Source: Paractinoplanes abujensis
Lineage (GTDB): Bacteria; Actinomycetota; Actinomycetes; Mycobacteriales; Micromonosporaceae
Length of the DNA stretch: 64,000 bases
Assembly (NCBI RefSeq): GCF_014204895.1
Contig: NZ_JACHMF010000001.1
Location: 7,254,001-7,318,000 of the forward strand
Direction of reading: 5' to 3'
This document shows positions 16,823 through 27,217 of this stretch, in pieces. How positions within the stretch are numbered: the first letter of the stretch is position 1; each line of letters starts with the position of its first letter. The position numbers and the translations under genes are program-made. The notes below the pieces were generated by a model that was not told the origin of the DNA, ran no database searches, and saw nothing but the letters and a program-made list of their open reading frames with translations.

Positions 16823-17800
16823 ATGCGTGTATCTGCCGGTCCTCTGACGTCTTACGAGATCGTCTACGACATTGCGAGCGTTACAGCACATCACGACTGT
16901 CCGGACATTCCCTTTTCGATCCGGCGAAACTTCCTCAAGACCTTCGACAATCCGCCACCGGGCGCGCTCATCGAGCGCTATCTGGGCTACCTCGACGACA
17001 AGCCGGTCGGCTATCTCGAGCTCAACTTCCCCCAACTCGACAATTTGGACATTGTCGAGCTGGACCTGCTTGTGCTGCCTGAGCATCGACGTCACGGCGT
17101 GGGCCGCGCCCTCTATGACCTGGCGGTCGAGCGGGCCGAGGTCCACCACCGCAAACACCTGCAGGCCTCGACCGTCGACCGGCACCCCGACGGCACCGCG
17201 TTCGCCGAGTCGGTCGGCGCCAAGCAGGGCCTGGTCGACCTGCGCAGCCGGCTCGACGTCACCGCGCTCGACGAGTCGCTGCTGGCCGGCCTGCGGGCCG
17301 AGGCCGACAAGCGCTCGACGGGATACACGTTGCGCAGCTGGGTGGGCGTGCCGCCGGACGACCTGATCGACGGCGTGGCCTATCTGGAGGGGCGGATGAA
17401 CGCCGACGCCCCGACCGGCGATCTTGTCCTCGAGCCCGAGAAGATGGACGCCGAACGCATCCGCCAGGGCGACCTGACCCGGGAGAGGCGTGGCCGCCGC
17501 AACTATCAGACCGGCGCGCTGATCGGCGATCGGCTGGCCGCCTGGACGTCCGTCGTCGCCGAGCTCGACCAGCCGGCGCACGCCTGGCAGAGCACCACCA
17601 TCGTCGACCCGGAGCACCGCGGCCACCGGCTCGGTCTGCTGGTCAAGCTGGAGAACCTGAGCCTGGTGCGGCGGGAGAAACCGGCCCTGGAGGCGATCGA
17701 CACGTTCAACGCCGCCGCGAACGCCTTCATGCTCAAGGTCAATCGGGCGATGGGGTTCCGGATGGTCGATTCCTGGATCGACTGGCAGAAGGACCTGTGA
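16823..17800 (+). CDS. GNAT-family acetyltransferase (two GNAT domains)
   Basis: 325 residues from the ATG at 16823 with AGGGTGG upstream. The N-terminal half holds a GNAT acetyl-CoA loop, [20 protein letters not shown], and the C-terminal half a second one, [19 protein letters not shown], the latter less canonical. Tandem-GNAT proteins include mycothiol synthase and many unassigned actinobacterial enzymes. Substrate unknown. The end overlaps the convergent HEXXH gene by 62 bases. Confidence 0.8.
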   Translation: MRVSAGPLTSYEIVYDIASVTAHHDCPDIPFSIRRNFLKTFDNPPPGALIERYLGYLDDKPVGYLELNFPQLDNLDIVELDLLVLPEHRRHGVGRALYDLAVERAEVHHRKHLQASTVDRHPDGTAFAESVGAKQGLVDLRSRLDVTALDESLLAGLRAEADKRSTGYTLRSWVGVPPDDLIDGVAYLEGRMNADAPTGDLVLEPEKMDAERIRQGDLTRERRGRRNYQTGALIGDRLAAWTSVVAELDQPAHAWQSTTIVDPEHRGHRLGLLVKLENLSLVRREKPALEAIDTFNAAANAFMLKVNRAMGFRMVDSWIDWQKDL

Positions 17801-18230
17801 GCCGGGCCAGCCAGGGACGCAGCGGGAGGTCGGTGGGGTAACCGCCGGCCTTCAGGCCCGCACGCCTCTCGAAGAAGTTGCGGGCGCCCCACGAGCCGGT
17901 CGTCGCGTACGAATAGCCGCAGGCGACCCAGTAGGCCGGCCAGAACAGCGGGCCGAGCAGGGCGTACTGCTTGGCGTGGTGGTGTTCGTGCTCGAACAGC
18001 TCGCGGCGCTGCTCGTCGAGCAGCCACTCGGCGCTGCGCCGGGTCACGATGACCGACCCGACGGTGAAGCAGGAGGCGGGCGGGATCGGCAGGCGATAGC
18101 CCTCGGCGATCAGCACCCCGTGCCGGCCTCGCCTGATCTTGGCCCGGGTGGCCAGCGCGACCAGCAGCCCGGCTCCCGTCGTGCCGTTCAGCGCGGTCAG
18201 GAGGCCCCTGGTGACGTGACGCGCGGCCAT
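17739..18230 (-). CDS. small HEXXH-motif protein, conserved hypothetical
   Basis: 163 residues; the ATG overlaps the stop of the acetyltransferase gene before it (TGATG). It contains [16 protein letters not shown], where HEHHH fits the zincin HEXXH pattern, followed by a hydrophobic stretch ([14 protein letters not shown]) and [18 protein letters not shown], which includes an acidic residue that could be the third ligand. I recall similar short actinobacterial proteins of unknown function with H-E-x-x-H-x-x-Q and a membrane segment. A membrane-bound metal hydrolase is possible but unproven. The C-terminal 20 residues are encoded antisense to the GNAT gene. Confidence 0.65.
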   Translation of the reverse strand: MAARHVTRGLLTALNGTTGAGLLVALATRAKIRRGRHGVLIAEGYRLPIPPASCFTVGSVIVTRRSAEWLLDEQRRELFEHEHHHAKQYALLGPLFWPAYWVACGYSYATTGSWGARNFFERRAGLKAGGYPTDLPLRPWLARLTGPSASRSRNRPSGTPSPD

Positions 18231-18736
18231 CACACGACCCGCCGCATCCGCAGCTCGGTCAGGGCCGGGATCACCGGGTGCGGCACGCGCTCGCCGGTGT
18301 CGCCGAAACCGAGTTTCTCGTACGCCCGGACGGCCCGGTCGTTGCCCACGACGACCTCGAGCAGCGTGTGCCGGCGGCCCGCGGCGGCCGACCACGCGCT
18401 GACCGCCTCGATCAGGTCGGCCACCACCTTGCCGCCCCGGTAGGCCGGCGTCACGTAGACCGCGAAGATCACCGTCTGGCCGGGGAAGTCGGGTGCCACC
18501 GTGCCCCCGGCGTGGCCGATCAGCCGCCCGCCGTCGCCCGGGTCGGCCACGAACTGGGCCAGGCCGGGGCCCGTGGCGGCCTGCGCGACGCGCTGCCGGA
18601 ACGACTCGTGGGAGCGCTGGGCGGCCTGGGCCAGCGTCTCCAGGAAGGCCAGCGGGCTGTCGGCGAGCATCTCGAGCCGCAGCGCGCGCATCCGGGCCGC
18701 GTCCTCGGGGCGTATCCGGTGCACGTTCCAGCTCAT
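18230..18736 (-). CDS. GNAT-family N-acetyltransferase
   Basis: 168 residues from ATG. Typical single GNAT domain: an N-terminal [16 protein letters not shown] with LAFLETLAQ, and the acetyl-CoA binding [20 protein letters not shown] followed by [19 protein letters not shown]. Acceptor not predictable. First gene of a two-gene overlap operon with the HEXXH protein. Confidence 0.82.
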   Translation of the reverse strand: MSWNVHRIRPEDAARMRALRLEMLADSPLAFLETLAQAAQRSHESFRQRVAQAATGPGLAQFVADPGDGGRLIGHAGGTVAPDFPGQTVIFAVYVTPAYRGGKVVADLIEAVSAWSAAAGRRHTLLEVVVGNDRAVRAYEKLGFGDTGERVPHPVIPALTELRMRRVV

Positions 18737-18833
18737 GGCGTCCTGACTACCCGGATCCGGCGGGTGCGGCAACCCGGTTGCCGGGAATCGGACGGGGTGG
18801 CGGCACCGGCGTGTGCTGGGGCAAGGTGTCCGG

Positions 18834-19751
18834 GTGGAGCAGGGTGACGCGCGCATCTTCATGGTCGAGGCACCGGTGGTGGCCGCCGCCGACCCCTTCG
18901 ACCCGGAGGGGCGCACGGCCGACCTGAGCTGGCGGCGCGACATCGCGCCGGAGCCACCGGTCGTCCACGACCCGCTCGTCGCCGGGCCCGGGTTCGGGCA
19001 GTGGGCGCGCCGGTTCGGCCGGGTCGCCGGGCGGCACGCGGCCCACCTGATCCCGGTCATGCTGCTGGTCGCGCTGCCCATGCACTTCTTCGTGGGCCGG
19101 GTCGACGACACGATCGTGGCCGCGCCCGCCCTGGCCGACCTGGTCGGCGGGTTCGGCCTGTTGCTGCTCCCGGCCATGTGGCTGGCCTATCTCGCGGTGT
19201 CCGCCCTGCCGCTCGTGCTCAGCCTGGCCGGCGCGGTCGGCGTGGCGCTGCCCGCGGCCGCCCAGGGCCGGCGGCCCCGCGCCCGCCGGGTCTGGTCGCT
19301 GGTCTCGATGCGGCTGCGCGCCCTGTGGTTGTGGTTCGCCGGGTTCGGCCTGCTCACCGGTGGCCTGCCGCTGCTGCTGACCGAGGAGCAGGTGGGTGCG
19401 GCGGGCGGCCTGGTGGCCATCGGATTCGCCGTCGGCTCGACGGTCGCGCTCACCTTCGGCGGGGTGCTCGGCTGCGTCGTGCTGATCGAGCGCGGGCGCG
19501 GTCCGCGGCGCGCGGCCCATCTGCTCTCGCACGCGCGCCCGGGCGGGCTGCTGGTCGCCGCAGCCGCGCTCACGGTGGTGCCGCGGGTGGCCGACTACGC
19601 GCTCGGCGGGTTCGCGGCCACGGCGGCCGGGGTCGTGCTGGTTCAGCTGTGGGCGATCGCCGCCCTGGTGACCTACGGGCAGGCCCGCCGGGCGGTCGAA
19701 CCGGTGACCAGCCGTTCCCTGTTCGCGGAGCTCGACGCCCCGGAGGAGTGA
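18834..19751 (+). CDS. multi-pass membrane protein, hypothetical
   Basis: About 305 residues if the GTG at 18834 is used; ATG 18861 is a fair alternative and the true start is not fixed by a good ribosome site. A polar, Pro/Asp-rich cytoplasmic N-terminus of about 60 residues precedes six hydrophobic segments rich in Leu/Val/Gly, with Arg-rich loops (AQGRRPRARRVW). No family recognised. It ends just before the CIRCE-controlled groL promoter, so it is probably a separate transcript. Confidence 0.6.
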   Translation: MEQGDARIFMVEAPVVAAADPFDPEGRTADLSWRRDIAPEPPVVHDPLVAGPGFGQWARRFGRVAGRHAAHLIPVMLLVALPMHFFVGRVDDTIVAAPALADLVGGFGLLLLPAMWLAYLAVSALPLVLSLAGAVGVALPAAAQGRRPRARRVWSLVSMRLRALWLWFAGFGLLTGGLPLLLTEEQVGAAGGLVAIGFAVGSTVALTFGGVLGCVVLIERGRGPRRAAHLLSHARPGGLLVAAAALTVVPRVADYALGGFAATAAGVVLVQLWAIAALVTYGQARRAVEPVTSRSLFAELDAPEE

Positions 19752-19774
19752 CCACCGCCCGGGGTCGAGGTTTC

Positions 19775-19801
19775 CTTGCACTCGCACCCCTGGAGTGCTA
19801 A
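19775..19801 (+). promoter_or_regulatory. CIRCE element 1 (HrcA operator) of groL
   Basis: CTTGCACTC-N9-GAGTGCTAA, one position off the consensus TTAGCACTC-N9-GAGTGCTAA in the left arm. A promoter lies inside it: -35 TTGCAC at 19776-19781, 17-base spacer, -10 TAAACA at 19799-19804. Confidence 0.88.
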
Positions 19802-19809
19802 ACAAGTCA

Positions 19810-19836
19810 TTGGCACTCGCGTCTGGTGAGTGCCAG
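19810..19836 (+). promoter_or_regulatory. CIRCE element 2 (HrcA operator) of groL
   Basis: TTGGCACTC-N9-GAGTGCCAG, 8 bases after the first element and lying over the expected transcription start. Both arms pair over eight bases. Two tandem elements suggest tight HrcA repression; hrcA is not in the window. Confidence 0.85.
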
Positions 19837-19949
19837 CAGGTCGGGACGGTGGGGTCTCGGTCGCGGCGTCGCCATCGGCGCCGGGGCACGGGGCCGGTCG
19901 TCGCGGGCTATCCGGCTCGGCCTGAGGACGTCACGACGCCAGGTGGTGA

Positions 19950-21650
<1,701 letters not shown>

Positions 21651-21670
21651 GTCCAGTCCTGGCAACACGA

Positions 21671-21701
21671 GAACGGCGGGTCGCCTGGCGACCCGCCGTT
21701 C
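21671..21701. terminator. strong hairpin terminator between groL and the surface-protein gene
   Basis: A 13-bp perfect stem (GAACGGCGGGTCG with its complement) around CCTGG, followed by TTGCCTTTCC on the plus strand. It lies between two convergent genes and can serve both. Confidence 0.8.
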
Positions 21702-21719
21702 TTGCCTTTCCGGAGTTCT

Positions 21720-24700
21720 TCAGAACCGGTGGCGACCCGGGCGGTGGCGGCCCGGACCCTGCAGGCCCAGCGCAGCCGTCAGTCGCAGCCGGTCACCCCC
21801 CGCCATCAGCAGGAACCCGCCGATCAGGACGGCGACGCCGCCGGCCACCACGACCGAGATGATGTCGGTGCCGGTCTTGGCCAGCTTGCCGTCGCCCGCC
21901 CCGACGTCGGTCGCCGCCGCGTCCACGGTGACCGTGATGATCGCCGTGCTCGTGCCGCCGTGCCCGTCGCTGATCGTGTAGGGGAACGAGTCCACGCCGC
22001 CCACGTAGCTCTTGTTCGGCGCGTAGGTGACCGTGCCGTCCTCGTTGAGCACCGCGGTGCCGTGCTTCGGCTTGCCGATCTTGACCACCGTCAGCTTGTC
22101 GCCGTTGGCGTCGGTGTCGTTCTTCAGCGGCGAGATGACCACCGAGTCACCGGCGCCGACCGAGACGGTGTCGTTCTTCGCGACGGGCTTGGTGTTCGTG
22201 CCGGCCACCTTGATCGTGATCGTGCCCTCGGCCACGTTGCCGTCGGCGTCGACCGCGGAGTAGGTGAAGGTGTCGGTGCCGCTGAAGCCGGCCGCCGCGA
22301 TGTAGGTGACCGTGCCGTCCGCGTTGAGCGTGGCCGTGCCGTGCTTCGGCCGGCCGATCGACGTCACCGTGACGGGCACGCCGTGCTCGTCGGTGGTGGG
22401 CAGCGCGATCCTCACGGCCTGGCCCGGCTTGGCGGTCAGCGCCTTGTCCGGCACCACCGGGGGAGCACCCACGGTGATCGTGACCGTCGTGCTGGTGTGG
22501 TTGCCGTCGCCGTCCACCGCCGTGTAGCTGAACGTGGCGACCCCGGTGAAACCGGCCGGCGGCGTGTAGCGGATGCCCTTGCCGTCGATCACCGCGGTGC
22601 CGTGGTCGGGCGAGGTCACGCTGCTCAGGGTCAGAGTGCGGTCGGGGTCCAGGTCGTTCGCGAGCACCGGGACGGTGATCGCCTTGTCGTACGGGGTGGT
22701 CCGCCCGTCCGGCACCGCGACCGCAGCGCCGGAGCTGACCGTCACGGTGACCCTTGCCTCGGCGGTGCCGCCCTTGCCGTCGCTGATCGTGTAGATGAAG
22801 GTGTCGGTGCCCGTGAAGTCGGCGGCCGCCCGGTAGCGGATCTGGCCGTTGACGATGGTGGCGGTGCCGTGGGCCGGGGTGCCCACCGCGGTCACGGTCA
22901 GCGTCTGACCCGTGTTGGGGTCGGTGTCGTTGGCCAGCACGTCCACGTCGACCTGCTTGCCCGCGAGCACCGCGGCGGCGTCGTCGGCAGCCGTCGGAGC
23001 CGTGTTGGCCACGGTGACGGTCACCGTGCCGGTGACGGTGTTGCCGGCCGCGTCCCGCACCACGTAGGAGAAGGTGTCGGTGCCGCTGAAGCCGGTGTTC
23101 GGCGTATAGCGGACCTTGCCGTTCACGACCACCGCGGTGCCGTTGGCCGGGGTGCCCGCCGAGACCAGCGTCAGGGCGGCGCCCTCGGGGTCGGTGTCGT
23201 TGCCGACGACCTCGATGTCCACGGCCGTGCCGCCCTTGGTGGCAACGGTGTCGGGCGCCGCGGTGGGCAGCGCGTCGATCACGATGGTGACCGTGCCGGT
23301 GTCGGTCAGACCCAGGTCGTCGGTGAGCACGTAGTCGAAGGTGTCGGTGCCCGTGGTCAGCGCGTTCGGGCGGTAGCCGACAGTGCCGTCCGCGTTCAGC
23401 GTGACAGTGCCCTTGGCCGGCGTGCCGACCGTGGAGATGCTCAGCTTCTGGCCGGTGTTCGGGTCACGGTCGTTGGCCAGCAGGTCCAGCTGGGCGGTGA
23501 CACCAGGGCGCACCACGAACCGGTCGTCGACGGCGATCGGCGCGGCGTTGCGCACGGTGACGGTGATGATGGCCGTGGCGGTCAGGCCGTGCGCGTCCCG
23601 GATCGAGTAGGTGAAGGTGTCGGTGCCGAAGAAGCCGGCGTTGGGCGTGTAGGTGACCGTGCCGTCGGCGTTGAGCGACGCGGTGCCCCGGGCCGGGTAG
23701 GTGATCGCGGTGACGGTCAGCGCGTCGCCGTTGTCGTCGCTGTCGTTGCCCAGCGGCGTGATGGTGACGGCGGTGTCGGTGTCGGTGACAGCGGCGTCGT
23801 CGCGGGCCGTCGGCGCGGTGTTGATGACGCCGACGGTCACGGTGGCGCCGTCCTGGCCGCCCTTGCCGTCCGCGACGGTGTAGTGGAACGAGTCGGAGCC
23901 GACGTAACCGGCGGCCGGCGTGTAAGTGACCTTGCCGTTCGCGTCGACGGTCGCGGTGCCGTGCTGCGGCGCCACGTCGATCTGCACGGTCAGCGGGTCG
24001 TTGTTCGGGTCCTTGTCGTTGGCCAGCACGTCGATGACCGCGGCCGAGCCCGAGGGCACGGTGGCGGCGTCCGGCTTGGCGACCGGCGCGCCGTTGGTGA
24101 CCACGATGCTCACCGTCTTGGTGTCGGTGCCGCCCTGGCCGTCGTCGACCGTGAAGTCGAAGGTGTCGGGACCCGCGTAGGCCGTGGCCGGCTTGTACGT
24201 GAGGGTGCCGTCCGGGTTCTTGGTCAGGCTGCCGTGGGCGGGGTTGGTCCAGCCGCTGACGGTCAGCGTGTCGCCGTTGGGGTCGTTCGCGCCGAGCAGC
24301 GCGTCGATCCGGACGGCCGTGTTGGTCGCCGTGTGCACGGACTGGGCGGCCGCCGTGGGCGCGGCGTTGGCCACGGTCACGGTCACGGTCGCGGTGTCCA
24401 CGTCGACGCCGTCGGTGACGACGTACGTGAACTTGGCGTCACCGGAGAAGCCGGCCGGCGCCTGAAAGACGATTTTGCCGTTGCTGATGGTGGCGGTGCC
24501 GTGGTCCGGCGTGCCCACCGACTTGATGCTCAGGGTGTCGTTGTTGGCGTCGGTGTCGTTGTGCAGCACGTCGATCGTGACGCTGCCGCCGTACGCGACA
24601 CCGGCCAGGTCGTCCGCGGCCACCGGCCCGGTGTTGCCCACCGAGACCTTGACCTGGGCGGTGCTGCGCGCGCCGAGGCTGTCCTCGACCACGTAGGTGA

Positions 24701-27077
24701 AGGTGGCGGTGCCGGCGAAGCCGGTGGCCGGGGTGTAGCTGATCACGTTGCCGGCCGGCGTGGCCGAACCCGCGCCGGTCTGCGGCTGGGTGATCGAGTC
24801 GACGTGGATCGGGTGGTTGTTGGGGTCGGAGTCGTTGTCCAGCACGGGGATGTCGATGCGCGTGCCGGCCGCGGTGGCCCGGACGTCGTCGACGGCCACG
24901 GGCGCAGCGTTGGCCGTGGTCACGGTGACGGTTGCGGTGTCGCTGCCGCCGTCGCCGTCCGCCACGAAGTAGCCGAACGAGTCGGTGCCGGCCCAGCCCA
25001 GGTCCGGGGTGTAGGTGATGGTGCCGTCGGCCTCGACGACCGCGTGGCCGTGCGTGGGCGGGGTGCCCAGCGTGACGGTCAGGTCGGCTCGGGCGTTGTC
25101 GGCGTCGGTGTCGTTCTGCCGCACGTCGATCGAGACCGGGGCGCCGTTGGTGGTGTTCGCGCTGTCCCCGGTGGCCTGCGGCGCCGCGTTCACGCGGACG
25201 GCGGCCGAGGCGGTGTTGTTGGGCACGACGGCGTCGTCGCCGGTGCCCGAGACCTTGACGACCGCGACCGCGCCGGCGGCGGCGCTCGACGTGACGGTGG
25301 CCGGGATCGTGAAGACGGCCTGGGTGTTCTTGACCAGCGCGCCCGCCGAGCAGGTGACGACCGAGCCCGCCACGGTGCAGCCCGAGGGCAGCGTGCCCGC
25401 GGTGATGCCGGTGGGCAGGGTCAGCTCGGCCTGCGCGGCCGGCTCCAGGTCGGTGCCGTTGTTGGTGACGGTGACGGTGTAGGTGACGGCGGCCGGGGCG
25501 GCTGCCCGCTGCACGGCGGCCGGGGTGACGCTCAGCGCGGCCGACAGGTCGGCGTGCGGCTGCTTCACGACCATGGCCGTGCTCGCCGGGACACCGTTGA
25601 CGGTCATGTGGGTGAACGCGGCCTCGTACGAGGTGTTGGCCAGGTTGGTGATCGAGTAACCGGCCGGGGTGTCGTTGTCGATCTTGACCCGGAAGGTGAG
25701 GGTCGTGGTGTCGTTGTGGGCCAGCGCCCCCAGGTTGTACGTCGCCGTGCCGCCCGTGTACTGGGCGGTGTCGTCACCGGAGGCGTCGGTCTTCGCGGCA
25801 CCACCGATCGTGAGCGAGCCCGGGACATAGGTGGTGTGCGTCGGGATCGCGTTGGTCAGCACGGTGTTGAGCGCGGTGTCGGTGCCGTCGTTGCGGACCG
25901 TCACCGTGTACTCGATCACGTCGCCGGGCAGCAGGTCGCCGTTGTCCAGGTCCTTGCCGACCACGGTGGACTGCACGTCCGGGGCGAACAGGTCGGTGGT
26001 GAAGGTGACCACGCCGGGGTAGAAGGTCTCGCCGCCGGTGGTCAGCGTCAGCTCGGCATTCTGCACGTTGTTGGTGAGCTTGCCGCTCGCGTCGAACTGA
26101 TCGATGTCGACGCCCATCAGGTTCTTGTTGCCGGGCGAGCGGTCACTGTTGAGCCACTTGCCGCCCTCGCTCACGGTGCTGTTGAAGAAGTTGTCCTGCG
26201 GGTTCGCCGGGTCCGACATGGGCTGGGTGTCGAGTGTCAGGTTGTCGCCCGTCAGGCCCAGGTCGCCCTCGTAGACGACGGTGCCGATGGTGGCGTGCAC
26301 GGTGCCGCTCTGCGGGGTCTGGAAGCCGCTGACCGGGATCTTCACGCTGGTGTCGCCGCTGCTGACGACACCGAAGCCGTCGAAGATGCGCAGGCTGTGC
26401 ATCGGCTCGGCCGAGTTCTGGTAGGCGACCGCGAGGGCCCAGCCGGCGTACCGGTCCTTGCCCGTGCCGGCCTGGATGTCGGCCACGCTGTAGACGCCGT
26501 TGCCGGCGCCCGAGACGAGCGGGGTCACGTCGGCGAAGCCCTGGTAGGCGGCGTTGTTGGCGTTGGTGAACACCGTCGAGGCGGTCACCGCGTTCCAGGC
26601 CGGACCGGCCGGCGTACGGAACTTGACGACGCCCCGGTCGGCGGCGCTCTTGGCGGCCGTGCCACTGCCGCCGGCCGAGGTGTCGGCGCTCCAGTAGAGA
26701 CCTGCGAACAGCACCTTGCTGCCCGCCGGGAGGGCGATCGTGGTCGTGCTGTCGTTGAACGTGGCCGCGTCGTTGTCGGCGTCCGCGTACTCCATCACGT
26801 AGTTGTTGTTGTTCAGCGTGCCCAGGACGTTGCCGGTGGCCACGCCGTTCTGGCCGTCGGTGCAGGCCGCCAGCGCGGGCGGGCACACCATGTTGGTGTT
26901 GCCCCGCAGCACGATCGAGCCGTTGACGTTGGCTTGGAAACGTGAGCTGAAAGCGGTGGTGATGGCCGCGTCCGCCCGGTTGCCCAGAATCGTGATCGTC
27001 GCCGTCAGGGCGACGGCGGCCACGACTACCAGGACCAGGGTTCGGTAAGCCTTGGACCGCAGAACGGCTCGGTGCAT
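21720..27077 (-). CDS. giant sortase-anchored surface protein with 12 tandem Ig/cadherin-like repeats
   Basis: 1785 residues from the ATG at 27077. A signal peptide (about 1-38) is followed by an N-terminal domain (about 40-380), two DUF11/CARDB-like beta domains (VIEYTVTVRNDGTDTALNTV and VTYTVTVTNNGTDLEP), and then 12 repeats of about 88-92 residues (about 633-1720). Each repeat follows AP-A-DD, VLANDTDPN, LTV, GTP-HGTA, YTP-AGF-GTDTF-Y, VTVTV, as in tandem-95/VCBS-type cadherin-like modules whose Asp residues usually bind calcium. LAKTG at 1732-1736, a hydrophobic helix and basic residues form a class E-type sortase signal (LAXTG). Likely a wall-anchored adhesin or stalk. The 26-residue tail after the helix is longer than usual. 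Confidence 0.85.
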   Translation of the reverse strand: MHRAVLRSKAYRTLVLVVVAAVALTATITILGNRADAAITTAFSSRFQANVNGSIVLRGNTNMVCPPALAACTDGQNGVATGNVLGTLNNNNYVMEYADADNDAATFNDSTTTIALPAGSKVLFAGLYWSADTSAGGSGTAAKSAADRGVVKFRTPAGPAWNAVTASTVFTNANNAAYQGFADVTPLVSGAGNGVYSVADIQAGTGKDRYAGWALAVAYQNSAEPMHSLRIFDGFGVVSSGDTSVKIPVSGFQTPQSGTVHATIGTVVYEGDLGLTGDNLTLDTQPMSDPANPQDNFFNSTVSEGGKWLNSDRSPGNKNLMGVDIDQFDASGKLTNNVQNAELTLTTGGETFYPGVVTFTTDLFAPDVQSTVVGKDLDNGDLLPGDVIEYTVTVRNDGTDTALNTVLTNAIPTHTTYVPGSLTIGGAAKTDASGDDTAQYTGGTATYNLGALAHNDTTTLTFRVKIDNDTPAGYSITNLANTSYEAAFTHMTVNGVPASTAMVVKQPHADLSAALSVTPAAVQRAAAPAAVTYTVTVTNNGTDLEPAAQAELTLPTGITAGTLPSGCTVAGSVVTCSAGALVKNTQAVFTIPATVTSSAAAGAVAVVKVSGTGDDAVVPNNTASAAVRVNAAPQATGDSANTTNGAPVSIDVRQNDTDADNARADLTVTLGTPPTHGHAVVEADGTITYTPDLGWAGTDSFGYFVADGDGGSDTATVTVTTANAAPVAVDDVRATAAGTRIDIPVLDNDSDPNNHPIHVDSITQPQTGAGSATPAGNVISYTPATGFAGTATFTYVVEDSLGARSTAQVKVSVGNTGPVAADDLAGVAYGGSVTIDVLHNDTDANNDTLSIKSVGTPDHGTATISNGKIVFQAPAGFSGDAKFTYVVTDGVDVDTATVTVTVANAAPTAAAQSVHTATNTAVRIDALLGANDPNGDTLTVSGWTNPAHGSLTKNPDGTLTYKPATAYAGPDTFDFTVDDGQGGTDTKTVSIVVTNGAPVAKPDAATVPSGSAAVIDVLANDKDPNNDPLTVQIDVAPQHGTATVDANGKVTYTPAAGYVGSDSFHYTVADGKGGQDGATVTVGVINTAPTARDDAAVTDTDTAVTITPLGNDSDDNGDALTVTAITYPARGTASLNADGTVTYTPNAGFFGTDTFTYSIRDAHGLTATAIITVTVRNAAPIAVDDRFVVRPGVTAQLDLLANDRDPNTGQKLSISTVGTPAKGTVTLNADGTVGYRPNALTTGTDTFDYVLTDDLGLTDTGTVTIVIDALPTAAPDTVATKGGTAVDIEVVGNDTDPEGAALTLVSAGTPANGTAVVVNGKVRYTPNTGFSGTDTFSYVVRDAAGNTVTGTVTVTVANTAPTAADDAAAVLAGKQVDVDVLANDTDPNTGQTLTVTAVGTPAHGTATIVNGQIRYRAAADFTGTDTFIYTISDGKGGTAEARVTVTVSSGAAVAVPDGRTTPYDKAITVPVLANDLDPDRTLTLSSVTSPDHGTAVIDGKGIRYTPPAGFTGVATFSYTAVDGDGNHTSTTVTITVGAPPVVPDKALTAKPGQAVRIALPTTDEHGVPVTVTSIGRPKHGTATLNADGTVTYIAAAGFSGTDTFTYSAVDADGNVAEGTITIKVAGTNTKPVAKNDTVSVGAGDSVVISPLKNDTDANGDKLTVVKIGKPKHGTAVLNEDGTVTYAPNKSYVGGVDSFPYTISDGHGGTSTAIITVTVDAAATDVGAGDGKLAKTGTDIISVVVAGGVAVLIGGFLLMAGGDRLRLTAALGLQGPGRHRPGRHRF
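21910..25190 (-). repeat. 12 tandem ~270-bp coding repeats
   Basis: Internal repeats of the surface-protein gene, about 264-276 bp each. They are clear at protein level but diverged in DNA, which suggests old duplications rather than recent slippage. Repeats 4 and 11 have lost the NDxD acidic loop (GANDPNGD and TTDEHGVP), so they may not bind calcium like the others. Confidence 0.8.
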
Positions 27078-27189
27078 GCAAGTCCCCGTCGTCTCTCGGG
27101 CGGCGACCTGGACTCCGACGGTCCACGGCCAAGAATCGACGCTAAGGACCTCGCGGAGCGGAACGGTTGCACACAGGAGCGGGTTCGGG

Positions 27190-27205
27190 AGCGCTCGCGA
27201 GCGCT
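27190..27205. promoter_or_regulatory. perfect 16-bp palindrome in the glpD promoter
   Basis: AGCGCTCGCGAGCGCT is its own reverse complement and ends on the first base of the -10 box TAACGT. Suitable position for a repressor of glpD. The binding protein is unknown. Confidence 0.6.
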
Positions 27206-27210
27206 AACGT
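27205..27210 (+). promoter_or_regulatory. -10 box of leaderless glpD transcript
   Basis: TAACGT, 7 bases before the GTG at 27218; directly abuts the 16-bp palindrome. Confidence 0.5.
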
Positions 27211-27217
27211 AAGACAG

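Noticed and set aside
21910..25190. Possible recent tandem DNA duplication or mobile element in the repeat gene
   Set aside because: Repeats are conserved only at protein level, with no terminal inverted repeats, transposase or target duplication.
21702..26945. An uninterrupted 1747-codon frame on the plus strand across the surface-protein gene
   Set aside because: It is antisense to a protein with signal peptide, clear repeats and sortase signal. Its translation is Val/Gly/Arg/His-rich low complexity, an expected mirror of GC-rich codon use.
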